From Wenjunlia tyrosinilytica (GTDB lineage Bacteria > Actinomycetota > Actinomycetes > Streptomycetales > Streptomycetaceae), in the NCBI RefSeq assembly GCF_014646055.1, contig NZ_BMMS01000033.1, positions 1 to 64,000 of the forward strand: a stretch of 64,000 nucleotides of DNA, in the 5' to 3' direction. Positions 19,857 through 28,890 of the stretch are shown here, piece after piece. The notes below the pieces were generated by a model that ran no database searches, was not told the DNA's origin, and saw only the letters and a program-made list of their open reading frames with translations. Every line of letters starts with the position of its first letter. The first letter of the stretch is position 1. The position numbers and the translations under genes were made by a program.

Positions 19857-20297
19857 TCATCCCGTCTCCAGGGCGGTGCAGCGCCAGCGCTGGTCGCGGC
19901 CGCGTTCGAGGCGGAAGGCCAGCGCCCGCGACCTCCCGGCCGCCCACACCACCGCGCCGACCTCCAGCACGCCGGGCGCGGGGGCCGAGTGCCGACAGGT
20001 GATCACCTTCGCGTCCGGCATGCGCGGACTGTGCCGCAAGGAGCCCTCCTCGGCGAGCTCCCACAGGCGCTCGTAGACGTCGTTGCTGGTCACCCGCATC
20101 AACGTGGTGGCCGAACGCCGTCCCGTGAGCGCGTCCAGCAGTGCCTGCGCGAACCAGCGGCGCACGTCGCCGCCCACGGCCGCCCGGGCGCCCGGCCGTG
20201 CGACCCCGCCAGGACGCCGTGAATCCTCTCGCCGGGGCGGACCGGTCACGCTCTGTCGTCGCCGCTGCCCCGGTGTTGCCGTTGCTGATACCGCCAT
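19857..20297 (-). CDS. Rv3235-family protein
   Basis: A 146-residue protein resembling the conserved actinobacterial family named after mycobacterial Rv3235, which sits next to secA in many genomes. The recognisable region is VRRWFAQALLDALTGRRSATTLMRVTSNDVYERL and VIACRHSAPAPGVLEVGAVVW-like sequence, ending in an Arg-rich strand (ALAFRLERGRDQRWRCTALETG). The function is unknown. The first 50 residues are disordered and Arg/Gly-rich. The ATG at 20297 is preferred; an ATG at 20408 would add 37 residues. It is convergent with secA and divergent from the patatin gene. Confidence 0.8.
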   Translation of the reverse strand: MAVSATATPGQRRRQSVTGPPRREDSRRPGGVARPGARAAVGGDVRRWFAQALLDALTGRRSATTLMRVTSNDVYERLWELAEEGSLRHSPRMPDAKVITCRHSAPAPGVLEVGAVVWAAGRSRALAFRLERGRDQRWRCTALETG

Positions 20298-20628
20298 TGC
20301 CCGAAACCCCCGTGTCAGGTCGTAGCGCTGAGTAATCAAACTTCTAGTCGCTCGGGCGGTGAACGGGCAACGAAGTGCCTCTGCGGTCCCGCCTCCATGT
20401 GGATTCACCTATCTGGGTGAATTTGCCCGGTTTTTGGCCTGGTGGCGGGCCAGGGCCCGGAGAGCGCGCCGGGCCTCGGTCGAACGGTGCCGGAGCCCCG
20501 GTCACCCGAAGGTGGACAGCGCTGCGAGTGGAGTGCCGAGAGGGGAAGATCGGGAAGTAGTGGTTGGACCAGCCGTTCTTCCGAACCAGTAGCCCTGTTG
20601 CGCACGAGGTGAGAGGTGGCGGTGCGAC
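20298..20628. other. Divergent intergenic region with a palindromic site
   Basis: This 331-base region separates the divergent Rv3235-family and patatin-like genes. It is AT-richer around 20330-20440. It carries the inverted repeat ATTCACC-TATCTG-GGTGAAT at 20403-20422 (7-bp arms, 6-base spacer), the right size for a dimeric repressor. No promoter hexamers stand out and no small gene is supported. Confidence 0.5.
20403..20422. promoter_or_regulatory. Candidate operator, 7-6-7 inverted repeat
   Basis: A perfect inverted repeat with arms ATTCACC and GGTGAAT lies in the divergent promoter region upstream of both the Rv3235-family gene and the patatin gene. The regulator is not identifiable from this window. 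Confidence 0.4.
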
Positions 20629-21708
20629 GTGACCACCAGTGCGGAGGGAGTCTCCGAACCCGAAGCCGACAAGCCCGGCGCTGCCCGGGCGGCAGCAAGG
20701 GCCGGCGCCGAAGCGGGGGCGAAGGCGGGGGTGCGGGCGGCGTCGCGCAGCCGCGGTCCGCGGCCGCGCCGCGGACTGGTCCTCGGCGGCGGAGGAACGC
20801 TCGGCGCGGCCTGGGCCATCGGCGCGCTGTGCGCCCTCGAGGAGGCCACCGGCTGGGATCCGCGGTCGGCCGACGTGATCGTCGGAACCTCCGCGGGGTC
20901 GATCCTGGGCGCTCTGCTCTCCTCCGGTGTCAGCCCCTGCGAGCTGCGCGACCACCAGCGCGGCACCCCTTTGACCAGCGGCCCGCTCAGCGGCCTGCTG
21001 TTCGACTACGACACCGCCACCGGCGGCCCGCTGCCGCCGCCCCCGCGGCTGGGCATCGGTTCGCCGAGCCTGCTGCGGCGCACCGTGCGCCATCCGCGCA
21101 GCTACCCCTTCCAGACGGTGGTGTCGGCGTTCCTGCCCACCGGCCGCGCCACCATGGACGGCATCGGGGTCCTGCTCGCCGCTCTGGGCCCCGTGGAGGA
21201 CTGGCCCGACCACGCCGGCCTGCGCATGGTCGCCGTCGACTACGACACCGGTGAGCGGGTGGCGTTCGGGGCCCCCGAGGCTCCTGCCGCGGGAGTCGGG
21301 GAGGCGGTGCTGGCCTCGTGCGCCATCCCGGGCTGGTTCGTCCCCGTGACCATCGACGGCCACCGCTACGTGGACGGCGGAACGTGGTCGGCCACCAGCA
21401 TCGACCTCCTGCTCGGCCACGAGATGGACGAGGTGTACGTGCTGGCGCCCATGGCGTCCCGCGACCTCGACCAGCCGCGCAGCCTGCCCGCGCGCGTGGA
21501 ACGCCGCTACCGGCGCTCGGTCACCCGCAAGATGCTGCGGGAGGCGAAGGCGCTTGAGGAGGAGGGCGCCCGCGTGGAACTGGTCGTGCCGGGACCGCAG
21601 GACCTGACCGTGATGGGCGCCAACATGATGGACCCCGTCCACCGGCTGAGGGTCCTGGAGACCTCCCTGCGCACCAGCGCGGCGGCGCTGCGGGCGGCCA
21701 CCGCCTGA
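20629..21708 (+). CDS. Patatin-like phospholipase
   Basis: A 359-residue serine hydrolase of the patatin/RssA type. The oxyanion-hole loop is GLVLGGGGTLGAAW (49-62), the nucleophile elbow is GTSAG (Ser88) and the second dyad residue is in YVDGGTW (Asp249). It is expected to hydrolyse acyl esters of membrane lipids; the physiological substrate is unknown. A disordered Ala/Gly-rich stretch of about 45 residues precedes the domain. The GTG start has a GAGAGGTGG site. The stop codon TGA (21706-21708) is formed at the left junction of the IS110 element: without the insertion the frame would continue about 64 codons, so the C-terminus has been reset by the transposon. Confidence 0.92.
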   Translation: MTTSAEGVSEPEADKPGAARAAARAGAEAGAKAGVRAASRSRGPRPRRGLVLGGGGTLGAAWAIGALCALEEATGWDPRSADVIVGTSAGSILGALLSSGVSPCELRDHQRGTPLTSGPLSGLLFDYDTATGGPLPPPPRLGIGSPSLLRRTVRHPRSYPFQTVVSAFLPTGRATMDGIGVLLAALGPVEDWPDHAGLRMVAVDYDTGERVAFGAPEAPAAGVGEAVLASCAIPGWFVPVTIDGHRYVDGGTWSATSIDLLLGHEMDEVYVLAPMASRDLDQPRSLPARVERRYRRSVTRKMLREAKALEEEGARVELVVPGPQDLTVMGANMMDPVHRLRVLETSLRTSAAALRAATA

Positions 21709-21714
21709 CAGTGA

Positions 21715-21900
21715 GGATTGGCGATGGCATCGCCCGGAGGTCTGACTCTCCGCCTGACTGACGCTTCCGTTGTCCTCTTGGGGAATCGTCGGCCTGCCGG
21801 GCGATGCCGTCCGGCGCGTGGCCGGTCGGGCTTCCGTGACTTCATAGGAGCCCGGCCAAAGGTCCCATCACTGTCTTGTCCGTCTGCCCGACCGGCTCGC
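21715..21900 (+). ncRNA. Candidate IS110 bridge RNA
   Basis: The leader between the element's left end and the transposase folds into two stem-loops. Loop 1 is closed by a perfect 12-bp stem (21726-21737 with 21797-21808), loop 2 by a perfect 11-bp stem (21821-21831 with 21886-21896). Loop 1 holds CCGCCT (21750-21755), identical to the left flank plus core, and GGGGAA (21780-21785), complementary to the right flank TTCCCC. Loop 2 holds ATAGGAGC (21844-21851), identical to the right end, and TCACTGTC (21868-21875), complementary to the left end GACAGTGA. In known IS110 elements a bridge RNA carries target and donor guides in this order. The transcript ends are estimates. Confidence 0.8.
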
Positions 21901-21942
21901 GCCCTCCCACCGTTGGGCGTTGGAAGGGCAGCACACACCAGC

Positions 21943-23007
21943 ATGGCAGACGAGACAGCGGTGGTCGGCGGGATCGACACCCACACCGACCTCCACCAGG
22001 TGGCGGTCATCGACCACATCGGCCGGCACCTGGCCACCGAACGGTTCGAGACCACGCCGGAGGGATACCGGCGGCTGCTGGACTGGCTCCGGTCCCACGG
22101 CGAGGTCCTCGCCGTGGGAATCGAAGGAACCGGCGCCTACGGCGCCGGGATCGCCCGGTTCCTCACCGCGAACGAGATCACGGTGGTCGAGGTGGACCGG
22201 CCGGACCGCAAGGCAATGCGGGACCACGGCAAATCCGACCCGATCGACGCCTACGGGGCCGCGACCGCGGTCCTGTCCGGCCGGGCCGCAGGAACACCCA
22301 AGACACGCAACGGAACCGTGGAGGCGATCCGCGCCCTGCGGGTCGTCCGCAAGAGCGCGGTCAAGGCCCGCACCCAGACCATCAACCAGATCCGCACCCT
22401 CATCGTCACTGCTCCCTCCGAGGTGCGGGACAAGCTGCGGGGACTGTCCACACCAGAGCTGACCGACACCTTGGCCCGCTCGCGTCCGGCCGGTCGACTC
22501 GACGATCCCGCCCGCGCGGTCAAGACCGCCCTGCGGCGGCTCGCCCGCCGCTACCGAGCACTCGACGAGGAGATCAAAGAGGCGGACAAGGAGATCGGAC
22601 CTCTGGTCACCAAAGCGGCCCCGAGACTCATCGCCCTGCCGGGCCTCGGCCCCGAAACCGCCGGCCAGCTGCTGACGAGCGCGGGCGACAACCCCGACCG
22701 GCTCCGCTCCGAAGCAGCCTTCGCCCACCTCTGCGGGGCCGCACCCGTCCCGGCCTCCTCCGGCCGCACCAACCGCCACCGCCTCAACCGCGGCGGCGAC
22801 CGCCAGGCCAACAACGCCCTCCACACCATCGTCCTGGTCCGCATGAAGTACGACCAACGCACCCGGGACTACGTCGCCCGCCGTACCGCCGAAGGCATGA
22901 CCAAGAAGGACGTCATCCGCTGCCTGAAACGGTTCGTCGCCCGCGAGGTCTACCGACACCTACCCCACATGATCCACACCACCAAACCGCTTCCACAGAC
23001 CGCTTGA
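21943..23007 (+). CDS. IS110-family transposase (DEDD recombinase)
   Basis: A 354-residue RNA-guided recombinase. The N-terminal RuvC-like domain carries the DEDD residues: Asp12 in GGIDTHTD, Glu61 in GIEGTGAYG, and Asp99/Asp102 in KSDPIDAYG. A helical middle section leads to the C-terminal Tnp_20 domain, LIALPGLGPETAGQLL and PVPASSGRTNRHRLNRGGDRQANNALH, with the candidate nucleophile serine at 272 or 273. All expected residues are intact, so it is probably active. The ATG at 21943 marks the start of homology; the upstream open frame overlaps the structured RNA and is rejected. The stop codon overlaps a TTGACG hexamer that may serve as the -35 of a circle-junction promoter. Confidence 0.95.
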   Translation: MADETAVVGGIDTHTDLHQVAVIDHIGRHLATERFETTPEGYRRLLDWLRSHGEVLAVGIEGTGAYGAGIARFLTANEITVVEVDRPDRKAMRDHGKSDPIDAYGAATAVLSGRAAGTPKTRNGTVEAIRALRVVRKSAVKARTQTINQIRTLIVTAPSEVRDKLRGLSTPELTDTLARSRPAGRLDDPARAVKTALRRLARRYRALDEEIKEADKEIGPLVTKAAPRLIALPGLGPETAGQLLTSAGDNPDRLRSEAAFAHLCGAAPVPASSGRTNRHRLNRGGDRQANNALHTIVLVRMKYDQRTRDYVARRTAEGMTKKDVIRCLKRFVAREVYRHLPHMIHTTKPLPQTA

Positions 23008-23125
23008 CGATCTATAGGAGCTTCCCCGCGGACCTCCCGGGGGCCGGGCCTTCCCGGGCGCGGCCGGTGCCGCGCCCTTATCCTGGGACCGTTGTCCCGC
23101 CCCGTCCCGGAGAAGTGGCCTGCCG

Positions 23126-23632
23126 ATGCGTGTGTACATTCCCACCACCTTGTCGGGCCTGGCCGAGGCGCACGAGGCGGGTGAGCTGGGCCCCGGCCCG
23201 CTGGACGCGTACGCGGTGACCCCGGGCCTGCGCGAGTGGTACCGCTCGGACGACATCGAGGAGCTGGAGTACGTGGCGCTGGTGCGCGCCGCCCAGGCCT
23301 CGCTGCGCCAACTGGCGGCCGACGCCAAGGCCCCGCGCCGCCGGGTCGTCGTGGCGGTGGACATCCCCGACGCGCAGGCGGTGGCCGACCCCGAGCGCGG
23401 TCTCGACCCGTCCACGCTGGGCGCGGTACGCCTCGCGGAGCCGATCCCGCTGGCGAAGGCGGCGGCGGTGCACGTGGACGCCGACGACGCCGAGGCGGAC
23501 ATCTCGGCGGCGGCGGACGCGGTCGTCCCGGCGGACCTGGGGGACGACGACGCGCGTTTCACCGTGGACGGCGCGGAGGACCACGAGCTGCTCTGGTACG
23601 CCACCCAGGAGATCACCGCTCTGCTCCCGTGA
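23126..23632 (+). CDS. DUF6912 family protein
   Basis: A 168-residue soluble acidic protein. It begins MRVYIPTTLSGLAEAHEAGELGPGPLDAYAVTP, the hallmark of the small actinobacterial family DUF6912 found in this position near a HAD phosphatase. No catalytic motif or membrane segment is visible and no function is known. The ATG has GGAGAAG upstream. TATCCT at 23080-23085 could be a -10 element. If the upstream IS110 element were absent, the patatin frame would overlap the start of this gene in a different frame. Confidence 0.85.
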   Translation: MRVYIPTTLSGLAEAHEAGELGPGPLDAYAVTPGLREWYRSDDIEELEYVALVRAAQASLRQLAADAKAPRRRVVVAVDIPDAQAVADPERGLDPSTLGAVRLAEPIPLAKAAAVHVDADDAEADISAAADAVVPADLGDDDARFTVDGAEDHELLWYATQEITALLP

Positions 23633-23681
23633 GCACCCGGTCCCCTGCCCCGCTGTCACTGGCGGCGGGTACGGTCCTGGT

Positions 23682-24335
23682 GTGAGCACTCATATCGTCT
23701 GGGACTGGAACGGCACGCTCCTGCACGACATCGACGCCGTCATCGACGCCACGAACGCGTCCTTCGCCGAGATAGGGCTGCCGCCGATCACGCTGGACCG
23801 GTACCGGGAGCTGTACTGCGTGCCCGTGCCCCGCTTCTACGAGCGGCTGATGGGCCGCCTGCCCACCGACGACGAGTGGGTCGTGATGGACGCCGCCTTC
23901 CACCGCCACTACTGGGCGCTCGCCGAGTCCTGCGGTCTGGCGGCGGGGGCCGCGGAGCTGCTGGCGGCCCGGGTGACGTCCGGCGGGACCCAGTCGCTGT
24001 GCTCGCTCGCCCCGCACGCCGAACTCCTGCCACTGATCCGCAGCCACGGCATCGAGAGCCACTTCCTGCGGGTCGACGGACGCCAGGACAACTCGACGGC
24101 CGGCAAGGCCGAGCAGATGGTGCGCCACCTCGCGGGCCTGGACGGCATATCGGTCAAGCGCACGGTGGTGATCGGCGACGCGGTGGACGACGCGGTGGCC
24201 GCCGCGCACGTCGGCGCCCAAGCGGTCCTGTACACCGGTGGCTCACACAGCCGAGGCAGCCTGGAGCGCGCCGGTGTCCCGGTCGTGGACTCCCTGGCGA
24301 AGGCGGTGGAGATGGCGGAGGAACTGGCTGCCTGA
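23682..24335 (+). CDS. HAD-superfamily phosphatase
   Basis: A 217-residue hydrolase of the Gph-like HAD class. Motif I is WDWNGTLL, with Asp8 as nucleophile and Asn10 where many relatives have Asp. A helical cap precedes motif II/III (CSLAPHAELL, GKAEQMV) and motif IV is VVIGDAVDDAVAA. The substrate is unknown; relatives act on phosphoglycolate, sugar phosphates or nucleotides. The replacement of the second motif-I Asp by Asn is shared by a recognised HAD branch, but activity should not be assumed. The GTG start lacks a ribosome site and lies six bases after TACGGT, so a leaderless transcript is possible. Confidence 0.87.
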   Translation: MSTHIVWDWNGTLLHDIDAVIDATNASFAEIGLPPITLDRYRELYCVPVPRFYERLMGRLPTDDEWVVMDAAFHRHYWALAESCGLAAGAAELLAARVTSGGTQSLCSLAPHAELLPLIRSHGIESHFLRVDGRQDNSTAGKAEQMVRHLAGLDGISVKRTVVIGDAVDDAVAAAHVGAQAVLYTGGSHSRGSLERAGVPVVDSLAKAVEMAEELAA

Positions 24336-24420
24336 GAGCCGCGCAACTCGGCGCGCGGCCCCTGGACCCGGCCGAAAGTCCGACGGCCTTCAGGCCGGGA
24401 GACCGGCGGCATCCATGGCC

Positions 24421-24600
24421 CGGCCGCCTGGGACCCCGCTGTCTGGGACCACCGCTGTCTGGGCCCCGGCTACCTGGGACCCGGCCGCTTGGACCCGGCT
24501 GTCTGGGACCCGGCCGCTTGGACCCGGCTGTCTGGGACCCGGCCGCTTGGACCCGGCTGTCTGGGACACGGCGGCCTGGGGCCCGGCTGCCCGGGACTCC
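24421..24600. repeat. 29-bp tandem repeat array between convergent genes
   Basis: The 326-base gap between the HAD gene stop and the convergent PucR-type gene stop is largely a tandem array. Two identical 29-bp units (24491-24519 and 24520-24548), a third near-copy (24549-24577) and degenerate partial copies on both sides share the core CCGGCTGTCTGGGAC. There are no spacers, so this is not a CRISPR array. All frames are open across the array, but nothing supports a gene. It may act as a transcription barrier or be a neutral minisatellite. Confidence 0.8.
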
Positions 24601-24661
24601 GGCATCCGCTTGCTCCCCAGCGCCTGCGCCGCTTGGTTCCGAGGACCCGCCGCCCCGCCCG

Positions 24662-25849
24662 CTAGAGCCTCGCGGCCTTCAGCGCCATGTGCAGGAGCAG
24701 CCGGTCTTCGCCCTCGTCGAGGTCCAGGCCCGTGAGTTTCTCGACTCTCGACAGGCGGTAGTAGAGCGTCTGGCGGTGGATGCCCAGGGCTGCCGCCGCT
24801 CTGGCCACCTGCCCGGCGCAGTCGAGGAAGACCTCCGCCGTGTGGGCGAGCTGGAGGTTGGCGGGGTTCAGCAGGGGGGAGAGCGCCGGGTCCGCCGGCA
24901 TCGCCTCGGGGAGCGCGGTGAGCATCCGGAAGGGGCCGATCTCCGACCACAGGGCCACCGTGCCCAGCCGCGCGTCGGCACGCGCTGCCCTGGCCGCGCC
25001 CGTGGCCTCGTACCAGGCCTCGGGCAGGTCCTCGATGCCCTTCCTCGGCATCGCGACGCCCACGGCCGCCCCTGCCGCCCTCGGGGACTTCAGCAGGCGC
25101 GAGGCCGCCGTGCGGGCCGGTTCCAGGGAGGTGAGGGTCCGCAGGCGGACCAGGGCGCCGAGGCCGAAGCCGGGCAGACCGCACACGGCCGCCGCGCCCG
25201 GCACCGCGGCGGGGGCCGGCACCGGGCCGGTGCCGGCGCTGTCGGGCGAGTCGGAGTCCAGGGACCACGACGAGACGGCGAGCACGGCCAGCGGGCCGTC
25301 CGCCGCCGGTCCCATCGCCGCCCGCAGCTGCGTCCTTGCCGTCTCCCGGCCGCTCGGCGGCCCCGTGAGCACCGCCCGCAGCATCTCCCCGAGCTCAGCA
25401 CCGGCCAGTGCCTCCGCGGCCAGCAGAGCCCCGATACGGGCGGCCGTCTCCATCGCCTGCTCCAGCCGGGGATCCGGCCGCACCCCGGGCCGTCCCACCT
25501 CGACATCGGCGAGGTGCCCGTCGTCGAGCAGCCACACATATCCGTGGACGATCCCCTGATGCCGCACGGGCAGGCAGATCCGGCCCATCACCACGCCGGC
25601 CGCCGGGTCCGGTGGGATCCTCAGCGGCCCCCGCGCCCGGGCGATCCCGAAGCTCTCGAACCACTGCCGCACCGCCGGGGTGGAGCGCCTGCCCAGGATC
25701 GACCGCGTGCGCACCGGATCCATCGGCAGGTCGTCGTCGCTGTCGTGGGCACCGAAGGCGATCAGCCCGAAGTCCCGGTCCTCGAGCGTCGCGGGCGCCG
25801 CGAGCGCCGCCGAGATCTCGTCGACCAGTTCCTGGTAATCGCCGCGCAT
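24662..25849 (-). CDS. PucR-family transcriptional regulator, probable proline-utilisation regulator
   Basis: A 395-residue regulator. The N-terminal half is a GAF-like region and the C-terminus is the PucR helix-turn-helix (HTH_30): [49 protein letters not shown]. The gene is divergent from proline dehydrogenase, and PucR-type proteins next to such genes activate them in response to proline (PutR/PruR-like), so that role is inferred. I prefer the ATG at 25849 because GGGGGAG lies eight bases upstream; an ATG at 25879 would add ten residues. A perfect 10-bp palindrome lies between the two genes. Confidence 0.88.
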   Translation of the reverse strand: MRGDYQELVDEISAALAAPATLEDRDFGLIAFGAHDSDDDLPMDPVRTRSILGRRSTPAVRQWFESFGIARARGPLRIPPDPAAGVVMGRICLPVRHQGIVHGYVWLLDDGHLADVEVGRPGVRPDPRLEQAMETAARIGALLAAEALAGAELGEMLRAVLTGPPSGRETARTQLRAAMGPAADGPLAVLAVSSWSLDSDSPDSAGTGPVPAPAAVPGAAAVCGLPGFGLGALVRLRTLTSLEPARTAASRLLKSPRAAGAAVGVAMPRKGIEDLPEAWYEATGAARAARADARLGTVALWSEIGPFRMLTALPEAMPADPALSPLLNPANLQLAHTAEVFLDCAGQVARAAAALGIHRQTLYYRLSRVEKLTGLDLDEGEDRLLLHMALKAARL

Positions 25850-25907
25850 GGGCCCATTCTCCCCCAGGGCTTCATACATCTGTCTGAGATCCGGGCCATG
25901 AACGCGT

Positions 25908-25917
25908 GACAGCTGTC
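25908..25917. promoter_or_regulatory. Candidate operator, GACAGCTGTC palindrome
   Basis: A perfect 10-bp palindrome lies in the 227-base divergent region between the PucR-type regulator and proline dehydrogenase, 59 bases from the regulator's start. It is a candidate binding site for that regulator; no second copy was noticed. Confidence 0.35.
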
Positions 25918-26076
25918 GATGGTGGGCGGTCCGGCCGGTCCCTAGGTTTCACAGTGGTTCGCCTTGCCGTGGCCGCCCGTTCCCCCACCCCCGGGACGCG
26001 GCCACGCCAGGGCCCGTGTTCCTCACCGTGGAACCCGGACCGAGCAGTCCGATCGTGGAAATCGTGGAGGTGTCCC

Positions 26077-27003
26077 GTGCTGGGTCCCGTGCTCCTGGCC
26101 GCCGCGCGCAGCGACGGCATTCGCCGTGCCGTCTCGGCCGCACCGGTCACCCGTCCCGTGGTCGACCGCTTCGTGGCGGGGGAGACCCTCGACGATTCCC
26201 TGGCCGCCGTCCGGTCCCTGAACGCCCGCGGCCTCGAGGTCACCCTCGACCACCTGGGCGAGGACATCACCGACGCCTCCGAGGCGCTGCGCACCCGCGA
26301 CGCCTACCTCGCCCTGGCCGAGGCCCTCGAAGCCGAGGACCTCGGGGTGCGCGCCGAGATGTCCGTGAAGCTGTCGGCCTTCGGCCAGGCCCTGCCCGGC
26401 GGCCACGACCTGGCGCTGGCCAATGTCACCTCGGTGGTCGAGGCGGCGGCGCAGGCCGGGACCACGGTCACCCTCGACATGGAGGACCACACCACCGTGG
26501 ACTCCACGCTCGCCATCCTGGCGGAGCTGCGCGAGCGCTTCCCGCGGACGGGCGCGGTCGTGCAGTCGTACCTGTTCCGCACCGAGGACGACTGCCACGC
26601 CCTCGCCGGCGAGGGCTCGCGCGTCCGCCTGGTCAAGGGCGCCTACAAGGAGCCCGCCACGGTCGCGTTCCAGGACAAGCACGAGGTGGACAAGGCGTAT
26701 GTCCGCTGTCTGAAGATCCTCATGGCGGGCAAGGGCTACCCCATGGTCGGCTCGCACGACCCGCGCATGGTGGCGATCGCGCAGGACCTGGCGCACCGGG
26801 GCGGCCGCAAGCCGGACGAGTACGAGTTCCAGATGCTCTTCGGCATCCGCGAGGCCGAGCAGGAGCGGCTGGTGTCGCAGGGGCACCGTATGCGGGTGTA
26901 CATCCCCTATGGAACAGACTGGTACGGATACTTCATGCGCCGTCTCGCCGAGCGCCCCGCCAACCTCGCGTTCTTCCTGAGGTCCCTGGCCACCCGCGGC
27001 TGA
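26077..27003 (+). CDS. Proline dehydrogenase
   Basis: A 308-residue monofunctional FAD-dependent enzyme that oxidises proline to pyrroline-5-carboxylate, the first step of proline catabolism. Family features include VTLDMEDHTTVD, VVQSYLFRTEDD, RLVKGAYKEP and the C-terminal EYEFQMLFGIREAEQERLVSQGHRMRVYIPYGTDWYGYFMRRLAERP, which contains substrate-binding arginines. Length is normal for the short bacterial class. The GTG at 26077 follows GGAGG at seven bases; the open frame extends further upstream without homology. The next gene, 68 bases downstream, completes the pathway, so the two likely form an operon under the divergent regulator. Confidence 0.94.
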   Translation: MLGPVLLAAARSDGIRRAVSAAPVTRPVVDRFVAGETLDDSLAAVRSLNARGLEVTLDHLGEDITDASEALRTRDAYLALAEALEAEDLGVRAEMSVKLSAFGQALPGGHDLALANVTSVVEAAAQAGTTVTLDMEDHTTVDSTLAILAELRERFPRTGAVVQSYLFRTEDDCHALAGEGSRVRLVKGAYKEPATVAFQDKHEVDKAYVRCLKILMAGKGYPMVGSHDPRMVAIAQDLAHRGGRKPDEYEFQMLFGIREAEQERLVSQGHRMRVYIPYGTDWYGYFMRRLAERPANLAFFLRSLATRG

Positions 27004-27071
27004 GCCCTCGCGGCCCCCGCCGCCGCGCCACTACGTTCGATGAAGACCCGACGATCGAAGGAGACACGGCC

Positions 27072-28700
<1,629 letters not shown>

Positions 28701-28717
28701 CAGCGATGGACACCCGG

Positions 28718-28771
28718 AGCGCCCCCACCCGCTGGAACCCCTGGAACTCCAGGAAGCGGGCCGGGGGCGCT
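28718..28771 (+). terminator. Terminator after pruA
   Basis: Nested inverted repeats: an outer AGCGCCCCC (28718-28726) with GGGGGCGCT (28763-28771), a middle CCCGCT with AGCGGG, and an inner CTGGA with TCCAG. Together they make a long hairpin starting 17 bases after the stop. Downstream, GGCCGCCCTCGGCCGCCGCG occurs twice before the next gene. Confidence 0.75.
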
Positions 28772-28890
28772 GCGTGCCTTCACCCGGAACCGGCCGCGGC
28801 AGCGCCCGCGGCGGCCGCCCTCGGCCGCCGCGAAGCCCGCTCCCGCTCCCGCGCGGATGGCCGCCCGGCCGCCCTCGGCCGCCGCGGCGT

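Larger units (their letters stand above)
21707..23022 (+). mobile_element. IS110-family insertion sequence
   Basis: The element has one DEDD transposase gene and a structured 236-base left leader, with no terminal inverted repeats. Boundaries are inferred from a CT dinucleotide at both junctions (21705-21706 and 23021-23022) and from the guide-like matches in the leader (see ncRNA and findings). Taking one CT copy as element-derived, the length is about 1316 bp. The reconstructed empty site reads ACCGC-CT-TCCCC. It lies between the patatin and DUF6912 genes. It appears intact: the transposase is full length with all catalytic residues, and the RNA stems are perfect. Confidence 0.88.

Noticed and set aside
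21755-21758. Counting the full 9-base identity CCGCCTGAC between loop 1 and the left junction as guide-target pairing
   Set aside because: The last three bases (GAC) lie in the element's own left end, not in the target, so only CCGCCT was counted as target-guide evidence.
21718-21942. N-terminal extension of the IS110 transposase from 21718
   Set aside because: It overlaps the structured RNA, lacks similarity to transposases, and the RuvC-like domain starts immediately after the ATG at 21943.
24421-24600. Possible CRISPR array
   Set aside because: Units are contiguous with no unique spacers, and no cas genes are present.
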